A stretch of 9,508 nt of DNA from an uncultured Oscillospiraceae bacterium (GTDB lineage Bacteria > Bacillota > Clostridia > Oscillospirales > Acutalibacteraceae). The notes below the pieces were generated by a model that did not search any database, was not told the DNA's origin, and worked only from the letters and a program-made list of their open reading frames with translations. The stretch's first letter is position 1. The number at the start of each line of letters is the position of its first letter. This document shows positions 1 to 6,340 of this stretch, piece after piece. The DNA lies in contig URJF01000053.1 in the NCBI GenBank assembly GCA_900548085.1, positions 1 through 9,508 of the forward strand. The letters run 5' to 3'. A program made the position numbers and the translations under genes.

Positions 1-1
1 C

Positions 2-1753
2 ACCGCCATAGGACTGTCCCAAAACGAAGCAATAAAAGCATACAAGATGTTCAAGGCAGAGGCGGTAGATATAGTAAAAGCCAATCCTTATGCACTGATA
101 GGAAACGCTACAGGCATCACTTTTGATAAAGCTGATCTGGTGGTACAGAATCTACAGGACAAGCCGCCCTTTGACTGCCGTGCACAAGCGGGAATAGCTT
201 ACATAGTCCGTCACAATCTCGGCAACGGACACACCTGCATACCAAGAGACAGGATATTTGAGCCGGCTAAGGAGCTTTTGGGCTGTGATGACGACGCAGT
301 GGATATCTCTATCGACAACGCTATAGAGAACAAAGCACTCGTTCAGGTAGAAATCGACGGCAGAGAATTTTTGTTCCTGCCCGAAATATACGGAGCAGAA
401 AAAGGAATAGCAGACAGAATAAAAATAATGGTGGAATATCCGCCAAAAGAAAGTGAAATATTCGCAAGCGAGATATATGCCTTTGAACAAGCCAACGGAA
501 TTGAGTTTGATGACAAGCAAAGAGAGGCTATTGAGACAGCAGTCAACAAAGGTCTGCTGATACTCACAGGAGGCCCCGGTACAGGCAAAACAACCACGGT
601 AAAAGGCATAATTAAGCTGATGAAAAACAGAGGACTGAAAGTTGCGCTGACTGCACCCACAGGCAGAGCAGCTCAGCGAATGGAAGAACTGACCGGCTAT
701 GAGTCAAAGACGATACACAGACTGCTGGAAGTAGAGTACAAGGACGACAGCGACGCACCGTCATTTATACACAATATACAAAATCCTTTGGACTACGACG
801 CAGTAATAGTCGACGAGCTATCAATGGTAGATGTGGTACTGTTTTCGGCACTGCTCGATGCGCTGCCGCTGCACTGTCGACTGATAATGGTAGGAGACCA
901 AAATCAGCTGCCGCCTGTAGGCGCAGGCAATGTTCTCCGTGACCTGATAGACAGCGACACAATCGGAGTGGTTACTCTCGACAAGGTATTCCGTCAGGCA
1001 ATGCAAAGCAAAATAGTAACCAATGCCCACAGAGTTGTGGCAGGAGAAATGCCCGAAATTGACAACAGCGAAAAGTCCGATTTCTTTTTGCTGAGAGAAA
1101 ATAATAAGTACAATGTACCAAAAAAGATACTCGACCTTGTAACTCTGCGACTGCCTAACTCCTATGGGTTGGACGCTATGAATGACATTCAGGTGCTGTG
1201 TCCCAGCAGAATGGGCGAAACAGGAACGCAGAATATAAATGCCGTACTGCAAGCCAAGTTGAATCCTCCATCAAAGGACAAGCAAGAAATCAGGTACAAG
1301 GGCTACACTCTCCGTGAGGGTGACAGGGTAATGCAAATAAAGAACAACTACGATGTACCTTGGTTTCGTCCTATGGAGAACGGTACAGGCGTCTTTAACG
1401 GGGATATAGGAATACTGACTCGAATAGACAAGGGAAACAATATTATCAATGTAAAATTCGACGACAAAGAGGCTATGTACTCGTCGGAAAATGCAAGAGA
1501 ACTTGAGCTGGCATACGCTATGACGGTGCACAAATCTCAAGGAAGTGAATTTCCGGCAGTAGTTATGCCCGTAATCGCTACTCCAAAAAAACTGGCGTAC
1601 AGAAATCTTTTTTACACCGCTCTGACGAGAGCCAAAAAATTATTAGTCCTGGTAGGCAACGAGGATGGAATACGCACTATGGTAGACAATGACAAAAAGT
1701 CAAGACGATACAGTGCACTCAAATTCTTTATTGAAAATACGATAGATATATAG
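2..1753 (+). CDS. recD2: RecD2-type ATP-dependent DNA helicase, 5'-truncated by the window edge
   Basis: Superfamily 1B 5'-3' DNA helicase of the RecD2 (RecD/TraA-like) type, which acts in DNA repair and replication-fork maintenance without RecBC. The frame is open from base 2, so the ATG at 47 is internal: 583 residues are visible and about 150 N-terminal ones are probably missing (family about 720-750 aa, from memory). The first visible residues (GLSQNEAIKAY, then NPYAL) match the helix-hairpin-helix region ahead of the motor. Walker A GGPGTGKTT lies at 569-595, and motif Ia-like APTGRAAQRM follows near 652-681. Walker B VDELSMVD lies near 809-832. Motif III GDQNQLPPVGAGN lies near 893-931. 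The C-terminal UvrD-like part contains AMTVHKSQGSEFP near 1520-1558 and the motif VI sequence FYTALTRAKK near 1611-1640. All motor motifs are intact, with no frameshift. No terminator follows, so some read-through into the mreB-like gene 36 nt downstream is possible. Confidence 0.95.
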   Translation, partial: TAIGLSQNEAIKAYKMFKAEAVDIVKANPYALIGNATGITFDKADLVVQNLQDKPPFDCRAQAGIAYIVRHNLGNGHTCIPRDRIFEPAKELLGCDDDAVDISIDNAIENKALVQVEIDGREFLFLPEIYGAEKGIADRIKIMVEYPPKESEIFASEIYAFEQANGIEFDDKQREAIETAVNKGLLILTGGPGTGKTTTVKGIIKLMKNRGLKVALTAPTGRAAQRMEELTGYESKTIHRLLEVEYKDDSDAPSFIHNIQNPLDYDAVIVDELSMVDVVLFSALLDALPLHCRLIMVGDQNQLPPVGAGNVLRDLIDSDTIGVVTLDKVFRQAMQSKIVTNAHRVVAGEMPEIDNSEKSDFFLLRENNKYNVPKKILDLVTLRLPNSYGLDAMNDIQVLCPSRMGETGTQNINAVLQAKLNPPSKDKQEIRYKGYTLREGDRVMQIKNNYDVPWFRPMENGTGVFNGDIGILTRIDKGNNIINVKFDDKEAMYSSENARELELAYAMTVHKSQGSEFPAVVMPVIATPKKLAYRNLFYTALTRAKKLLVLVGNEDGIRTMVDNDKKSRRYSALKFFIENTIDI

Positions 1754-1759
1754 TAGAAT
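1731..1759 (+). promoter_or_regulatory. Candidate sigma-A promoter for the mreB-like/corrinoid operon
   Basis: A TTGAAA box (1731-1736) is separated by exactly 17 nt from TAGAAT (1754-1759), each 5/6 matches to the housekeeping consensus. The -35 box lies inside the last codons of recD2 and the -10 follows its TAG stop directly. Transcription would start near 1766, leaving a leader of about 24 nt before the ATG at 1790. That is enough for the ribosome binding site AGGTGA (1777-1782, 7 nt spacer) but far too short for a riboswitch. This is sequence evidence only; A/T-rich DNA can give such matches by chance, but spacing and position both fit. Confidence 0.6.
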
Positions 1760-1789
1760 ACATTTAGACAGAAATCAGGTGAAATCAAT

Positions 1790-2818
1790 ATGTTCGGATA
1801 CGATTTAGGAATAGACTTAGGCACAAGCAATCTGGTAATCACAGTACCTGACAAGGGCGTTGTGCTCAACGAGCCATCATATGTGGCATACGACACAGAA
1901 AGTGAAAAGGTGCTGTACGCAGGACGCCGTGCCTATTATCTCCAAGGCAGAGAGCCTAACGGAGTGTCAGTGATTCAGCCTCTCCGTGACGGCGTAATAA
2001 GCAACTACGACCTCACACAACAGATGGTAAAATTCTTTATCAACAGAGTAATTAAGCGCAGCATATTTAAACCGAGAGTTGTGGCATCGATGCCTGCTCT
2101 CGCTACAGATGTAGAAAAGCGAACACTTATATCAGTAATAATCACTGCCGGAGCGAGATCTGTGTGTCTCATTGAGGAGCCATTGTGCGCCGCATTCGGA
2201 GCGGGTATTGATCCGCAGCAACCAAACGGTGCTTTTGTAGTGGACATTGGCGGCGGTACTACTGATATGGCTGTAGTTTCTCAAGGTTCAATGAGCCAAA
2301 CCGAAACTGTAAAAATAGCCGGAAACGCCTTTGACGAAGAAATCGCCAGATTTTTAAAAGAAAAATATGACACACTTATAGGACTGCGAACAGCGGAGGA
2401 AATCAAAAAAACTATCGGCTGTGCAGTACCGAGAACGGAAGAAATCACTATGACGGTAAAAGGCAGAAGTATGCTGAACGGCATGCCCGTATCGGTAGAA
2501 ATATCTTCTAACGAAATATACCACTGCCTAAAACCTCTTTTGGCAGAAATCGCAGCTGCTGCTCAAATTATGTTCGAGCGTACATCACCACAGCTTGTGG
2601 CAGACATAACGACTTCGGAAATTTTGCTCACAGGCGGTTCGGCTGAACTGTACGGTCTCAGCGAGCTGTTTGCAGAAACCTTGGAGCAGGATGCAGTTGT
2701 TGTACCACAGCCTAATCTCTGTGTAGCAAAGGGTGCTTGCGTAGCGCTGAACAAGATGCATATTTTGGACAATTACGGCTATCAGTTCAAGACCAAAGAG
2801 GATGTAAGAATAAGATGA
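1790..2818 (+). CDS. MreB/Mbl-family rod-shape actin homologue
   Basis: Bacterial actin that forms membrane-associated filaments guiding lateral cell-wall synthesis. The 342 aa length is normal for MreB/Mbl/MreBH. Phosphate-1 loop GIDLGTSN is at residues 7-14. The segment LIEEPLCAAFGAG (127-139) contains the conserved Glu pair tied to ATP hydrolysis. Phosphate-2 loop VVDIGGGTTDMAV is at 150-162, and the adenosine-motif equivalent LLTGGSAELYGL at 279-290 has GGS where GGGA is usual. IAGNAFDEEI (176-185) matches the IAGDxxDE block. The start is supported by AGGTGA 7 nt upstream. No mreC or mreD follows: the next gene overlaps the stop codon (ATGA) and encodes a corrinoid adenosyltransferase. 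That makes this a stand-alone paralogue or a relocated mreB; which of MreB, Mbl or MreBH it corresponds to cannot be told here. Family call firm, exact symbol left open. Confidence 0.92.
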   Translation: MFGYDLGIDLGTSNLVITVPDKGVVLNEPSYVAYDTESEKVLYAGRRAYYLQGREPNGVSVIQPLRDGVISNYDLTQQMVKFFINRVIKRSIFKPRVVASMPALATDVEKRTLISVIITAGARSVCLIEEPLCAAFGAGIDPQQPNGAFVVDIGGGTTDMAVVSQGSMSQTETVKIAGNAFDEEIARFLKEKYDTLIGLRTAEEIKKTIGCAVPRTEEITMTVKGRSMLNGMPVSVEISSNEIYHCLKPLLAEIAAAAQIMFERTSPQLVADITTSEILLTGGSAELYGLSELFAETLEQDAVVVPQPNLCVAKGACVALNKMHILDNYGYQFKTKEDVRIR

Positions 2819-3276
2819 TCCAAATATATTATGGCTACGGGAAAGGAAAAACCACTGCAGCAATAGGTGCCGGAATGAGAGCAAAAGGTGCAGGTATGAA
2901 TGTAAGTTTTGTGCAGTTCTACAAGGACAACAAATCATCTGAGCTCTCAGTGCTGCCCTTTGATATTTTTGAGGCACCTGACATTTTGCCGTTTAACCCC
3001 GGGGACGAGTACAAGGAATGGGTAGACAAAGTAGTCAAATATATTGAGTCAAACGACAGCGATATGATTATACTCGATGAATTTTTGGACCTTATACCAA
3101 AATTTTTGTCTGCAGATGATGCCCTTAATTTACTCCGCAAAAACAAGGAATACATACTCACAGGGCACACACTGATTGAGCCGCTGTTCGACAAAGCGGA
3201 CTATATAACAAATTTTAAAAAAGAAAAGCACCCCTATGACAAGGGTGTCAAAGCAAGAAAAGGAATAGAATATTAG
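2815..3276 (+). CDS. Compact CobA/BtuR-type cob(I)alamin (corrinoid) adenosyltransferase
   Basis: Transfers the 5'-deoxyadenosyl group of ATP to the cobalt of reduced corrinoids, giving adenosylcobalamin or its precursors in the cytoplasm. At 153 aa it is short for the CobA/CobO/BtuR family (about 170-200 aa). The N-terminal helix of BtuR is absent and the region after VQFYKDN is abbreviated. The diagnostic blocks are present: P-loop GYGKGKTT at residues 7-14, VSFVQF (about 30-35), Walker B-like MIILDEFLDLI (about 83-93), ILTGH near 115-119, and the C-terminal signature KHPYDKGVKARKGIEY that ends the protein. The start is ATG 2815, overlapping the TGA of the mreB-like gene. An in-frame ATG at 2737 would only add 26 residues that read through mreB sequence in another frame. 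Upstream AGAGG near 2798-2802 is a rather distant ribosome site, so translational coupling is likely. Followed by an ECF transporter, hence probably B12 salvage. Confidence 0.88.
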   Translation: MIQIYYGYGKGKTTAAIGAGMRAKGAGMNVSFVQFYKDNKSSELSVLPFDIFEAPDILPFNPGDEYKEWVDKVVKYIESNDSDMIILDEFLDLIPKFLSADDALNLLRKNKEYILTGHTLIEPLFDKADYITNFKKEKHPYDKGVKARKGIEY

Positions 3277-3282
3277 GAAGGA
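3275..3282 (+). promoter_or_regulatory. Shine-Dalgarno site fixing the ecfT start
   Basis: AGGAAGGA, overlapping the TAG stop of the adenosyltransferase gene, ends 6 nt before ATG 3289. An in-frame TTG at 3283 directly abuts this site and would leave no spacer, so ATG 3289 is the better start. Confidence 0.7.
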
Positions 3283-3288
3283 TTGTTT

Positions 3289-4155
3289 ATGGACAGATTT
3301 GCAAAGTTGCACCCAATAGTACACATTGTGTTTTTCGGTGCCACATTTGTATTTTTGCTGTCCGTAAACAATCCTTTTTTTTCTGCCGTTTCGCTGATTT
3401 GCGGACTCATATATTGCTTTTTGGCAAGAGGAAAAGATGCACTAAAAAGTCTGAAATTCTCGGTAATTATTATGATAACCATAAGTCTGTTTAACTTTTT
3501 GTTCGCTCACTACGGAATGGATGTTCTGTTTACCATAGGAATGAACGAATTTACCGCCGAAGCACTGTTCTACGGCTTTAATCAGGGAATGGTACTGTCG
3601 GCAGTCCTGCTGTGGTTTGCCGCTCTGTCGAGGATAGCGGACAGCGAAAGAGTAATATATTTTTTGCGTTTTGTGCCAAAAATTGCCTTAGTCTTTTCTA
3701 TGGTGTTGGGATTTATTCCGAGATTCACAAAAAAAGCAGAGGACATAAAAAATGCACGACTCGCACTGTACGGCGGAAAACAGAGCAAAAATATCAAGGA
3801 CAGAATGAAAACAGCTATGTCTAATTTTTCCGGTCTGATAACATACAGCCTGGAAAGCAGTATAGTAACCGCCGACTCAATGAGAGCCCGAGGCTACAAT
3901 CCAAAGGCGCAAACAAAAAACAGATACAAAATCACAGTCGGCGACTGCATAACAACGGCGATTATGATAATATTCTGTGCAGTATATATAGCAGAAAAAG
4001 CGAGAGGAAACATAATATTTGTTTTTGATCCAACGATATACAGCGAACGATTCAGTGTGGCAGGTTTTGTCTGCTTTTTAGGGATAGAAATATTCCCATC
4101 AGCCACATATATTACGGAGGAATTACTATGGAAGTTATCTCGTGCAAGGACCTGA
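3289..4155 (+). CDS. ecfT: ECF transporter T component (EcfT/CbiQ family)
   Basis: Integral membrane scaffold of an energy-coupling factor (type III ABC) importer, linking the ATPases to the substrate-binding S component. It is 288 aa from ATG 3289. Hydrophobic segments are visible at about residues 10-45 (two spans), 57-75, 97-113, 125-144, 218-238 and 255-272. LFNFLFAHYG (67-76) resembles the NPLFNHRG block of the family. The cytoplasmic coupling region holds KNARLALYGG (155-164) and the canonical Ala-Arg-Gly helix SMRARGYNP (197-205), which inserts in the ATPase grooves. In the first coupling motif ARG appears as ARL. The gene follows the adenosyltransferase by 12 nt and its last 28 nt overlap the ATPase gene, indicating tightly coupled expression as a dedicated (group I) module. 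Function firm; substrate not encoded here. Confidence 0.9.
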   Translation: MDRFAKLHPIVHIVFFGATFVFLLSVNNPFFSAVSLICGLIYCFLARGKDALKSLKFSVIIMITISLFNFLFAHYGMDVLFTIGMNEFTAEALFYGFNQGMVLSAVLLWFAALSRIADSERVIYFLRFVPKIALVFSMVLGFIPRFTKKAEDIKNARLALYGGKQSKNIKDRMKTAMSNFSGLITYSLESSIVTADSMRARGYNPKAQTKNRYKITVGDCITTAIMIIFCAVYIAEKARGNIIFVFDPTIYSERFSVAGFVCFLGIEIFPSATYITEELLWKLSRART

Positions 4156-5621
4156 GCTTTGCTTATCCAAAAAGCGAAAACAATGTGTTCAGCAGAGTAA
4201 ATCTGTCCGTAAACAGCGGTGAGATGGTACTGCTTATAGGCGAAAGTGCAACAGGAAAATCCACACTGTTGAAACTGCTGAAAAAAGAAATCGCTCCCTT
4301 TGGCAAAAAAGAGGGTGAAATAACAATAAACGGCACCGCCTGTTATGTGTCCCAAAATGTGTACGAAAGCTTAGTTACCGACCGAGTACGCTCCGAGCTT
4401 TCTTTCGGACTGACAAATATGGGAATGGACGGCTATGAAATAGAGCTGCTGGTGGCAGAAACAGCATCGTATTTTAACTTGGAAAACAAACTCGACAGCG
4501 AAATTTCATCATTGTCGGGAGGAGAAGTTCAGATGCTCAATTTGGCGTCGGTAATGATAATGAAGCCTGATATTCTTCTGCTGGATGAGCCTACATCACA
4601 GCTTGATCCAGTATCGGCGGCAAGGTTTTTGGAAATGATTAAGAGACTGCACAGAGATTTTTCCACCTCAATAATTATGGCGGAGCACAATCTTGACTCT
4701 GTATTCGACTCCTGCAACAGCCTGCTGATAGCAGAAAAGGGCAACGGAATAACAAAACTGTCACCTGATGAGACAATACGATACTTAAAAAGAATCGACA
4801 GTCCGCTAACTGCACTGATACCTATACAGTACCGACTGTATGACGGAGCGAGAACAATCGAACAGTGCCGTGAAATACTAAAAACCAAACAGCTGAATGT
4901 ACCCGATGAGCGTACTGAAAAATGTGATGTCGCACTAAAGGCAAGCAATATCAGCTTTGCCTACAAAAAAGGCATTGATATTTTGGACAGGCTGTCCCTA
5001 AAGGTCTACAAAGGCAAAATCAATGCTGTACTCGGTCCTAACTCAAGCGGAAAGTCTACTCTGCTTTATACTTTGGCCGGTGTGAAGAAGCCATACTATG
5101 GTAATATAAAATATAACGGTAAAATTTCAATGCTGTGTCAAAATGTGTGGAATTTGTTCACAAAAGATACCTGTGAAGAAGAAGTAGCTTTTGGTGATCT
5201 CACAAAATTCTTAGGCATCGGTGACGAGCTGAAAAAACGGCACCCCTATGATATATCCGGCGGTCAGGCACAGCGAATAGCGTTGGCAAAGGTGCTGGAG
5301 ACAGACGCCGATATAATCCTTTTGGACGAACCTACAAAGGGATTTGACCCACTGATAAAAAAGCAATTTGCAAGTCTGCTGAGTGAGCTGTGCAAAAAGG
5401 GCAAAACAATACTTATCGTCACTCACGATATAGAGTTTGCAGGCGAATACGCTGACCTTGTTTCATTTTTATCGAGAGGAAAAATTATCACTACTCTCCC
5501 CCGCCGCACTTTCTTTTCTTCTCTAAATTTTTACACCACCGCAATATCAAAAATCACAAAGGGCACTGCGAATAACATTGTAAGCCTAAATGACTTGGTA
5601 GAGGCAGGAGGTGCAGAATGA
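4128..5621 (+). CDS. ECF transporter double ATPase (EcfA-EcfA' fusion)
   Basis: Cytoplasmic energy-coupling ATPase with both ABC domains in one 497-residue chain, replacing separate EcfA and EcfA' subunits. Domain 1: Walker A GESATGKST (38-46), Q-loop Gln76, signature LSGGE (129-133), Walker B LLLDEPT (about 150-156, catalytic Glu154), switch His187. Domain 2: Walker A GPNSSGKST (303-311), Gln338, signature ISGGQ (376-380), ILLDEPT (397-403, Glu401), His433. Both sites therefore look hydrolysis-competent. The tail FFSSLNFYTTAISKITKG (about 462-479) is typical of fused ECF ATPases of the YkoD type. The start ATG 4128 is preceded by GGAGG (4116-4120) at 7 nt. The gene begins inside the end of ecfT and ends in an ATGA overlap with the S-component gene, so all three transporter parts are made from one coupled message. 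Confidence 0.92.
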   Translation: MEVISCKDLSFAYPKSENNVFSRVNLSVNSGEMVLLIGESATGKSTLLKLLKKEIAPFGKKEGEITINGTACYVSQNVYESLVTDRVRSELSFGLTNMGMDGYEIELLVAETASYFNLENKLDSEISSLSGGEVQMLNLASVMIMKPDILLLDEPTSQLDPVSAARFLEMIKRLHRDFSTSIIMAEHNLDSVFDSCNSLLIAEKGNGITKLSPDETIRYLKRIDSPLTALIPIQYRLYDGARTIEQCREILKTKQLNVPDERTEKCDVALKASNISFAYKKGIDILDRLSLKVYKGKINAVLGPNSSGKSTLLYTLAGVKKPYYGNIKYNGKISMLCQNVWNLFTKDTCEEEVAFGDLTKFLGIGDELKKRHPYDISGGQAQRIALAKVLETDADIILLDEPTKGFDPLIKKQFASLLSELCKKGKTILIVTHDIEFAGEYADLVSFLSRGKIITTLPRRTFFSSLNFYTTAISKITKGTANNIVSLNDLVEAGGAE

Positions 5622-6313
5622 AAAATTATATTCTTCTGCCGATTTCCGTCCTGTCGCTAATCGGAATAATAATTTGGCAAATGTTCTGCGCAAATGAAGT
5701 AAATTACTATATAGTATCTGTAAGCATACTTGTGCTGTCGATGCTGCCGTTTTTTGCCTCATTTGAAAAGAAAAAAATATCCACGGGCGAACTGACACTT
5801 ACTGCAACCCTCATAGCGATAGCGGTAGTTTCCCGTGCAGTATTCTACCTTATACCGCAGGTCAAACCTATCGCCGCAGTGGTAATCGTATCTGCTGTAT
5901 GCTTAGGTGCGGAACGGGGATACATAGTCGGAGCATTCTCCGCTTTTATCTCAAACTTTATATTCGGTCAGGGATATTGGACTCCGTTCCAAATGGTTGC
6001 ACTGGGAATGGTCGGGCTGGTGTCCGGTCTGATATTCAAAAAGCTGAAGATAAACAAAATTACGCTCTCAATAGTAGGATTTGTTCTCACATTTGCCCTG
6101 TACGGTGTAATAGTGGATGCCTCAACAATTATGATGGCATACGGCACCAAGGTTACTCTCGCCGGTGCTATGACAATTTACGGAGCAGGTGTTCCCTTTT
6201 CTGCTGTGTTCGGAGCAGCTACGGCGGTATTCCTATTTTTATTCGGAGTACCGTTCATAAAAAAAATCGACAGAATAAATACGAAATACAACATAACAAA
6301 AGCAGTTTTGTAA
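5618..6313 (+). CDS. ECF transporter S component, probably corrinoid-specific
   Basis: Substrate-binding membrane subunit of the ECF importer. It is 231 aa. An N-terminal pair of hydrophobic segments (about 5-23 and 30-48) is followed by a linker EKKKISTGELT. The six-span S-component core then runs from about residue 61 to 213: LTATLIAIAVVSRAVFYLIP, PIAAVVIVSAVCLGAERGY, VGAFSAFISNFIFGQGYWTP, and so on. The AERGYIVGAFSAFISN and FGQGYWTPFQM blocks are typical of Firmicute S components placed beside fused ATPases. AGGAGGTG (5606-5613) and the ATGA overlap with the ATPase gene support this start. The operon also encodes a corrinoid adenosyltransferase, so cobalamin or cobinamide (as for CbrT) is the best substrate guess. 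That is context inference only, since S-component substrates cannot be read from so little. The last codons form half of a terminator stem. Confidence 0.82.
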   Translation: MKNYILLPISVLSLIGIIIWQMFCANEVNYYIVSVSILVLSMLPFFASFEKKKISTGELTLTATLIAIAVVSRAVFYLIPQVKPIAAVVIVSAVCLGAERGYIVGAFSAFISNFIFGQGYWTPFQMVALGMVGLVSGLIFKKLKINKITLSIVGFVLTFALYGVIVDASTIMMAYGTKVTLAGAMTIYGAGVPFSAVFGAATAVFLFLFGVPFIKKIDRINTKYNITKAVL

Positions 6314-6333
6314 CGAAATACAAAACTGCTTTT
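6298..6333. terminator. Bidirectional intrinsic terminator between convergent genes
   Basis: A perfect 15-bp inverted repeat, AAAAGCAGTTTTGTA (6298-6312) and TACAAAACTGCTTTT (6319-6333), with a 6-nt loop ACGAAA. On (+) it ends in five T residues (6330-6334). On (-) the stem ends in TTTTGTT. It overlaps the final three codons and stop of the S-component gene and lies 7 nt past the stop of the convergent symporter gene, so it can serve both transcripts. Confidence 0.85.
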
Positions 6334-6340
6334 TAGTTAA

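Noticed and set aside
2737..2814. N-terminal extension of the adenosyltransferase from an in-frame ATG at 2737
   Set aside because: It is entirely inside the mreB-like gene in another frame, has no family similarity, and ATG 2815 overlaps the mreB stop in the usual ATGA coupling.
3228..3252. Small inverted repeat CACCC/GGGTG within the end of the adenosyltransferase gene
   Set aside because: It encodes the conserved KHPYDKGVK motif and has no T-tract; likely codon coincidence.
3283..3288. TTG start for ecfT two codons upstream
   Set aside because: It directly abuts the AGGAAGGA ribosome site, leaving no spacer; ATG 3289 has 6 nt.
3229..5251. Repeated 11-base string CACCCCTATGA in the adenosyltransferase and ATPase genes
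   Set aside because: It encodes HPYD in two unrelated conserved motifs; too short to be a meaningful repeat.
5899..6336. 145-aa ORF in an alternative frame over the S-component gene
   Set aside because: Shadow frame with Arg/Cys-rich, non-domain sequence; the overlapping S component has clear membrane spans and a ribosome site.
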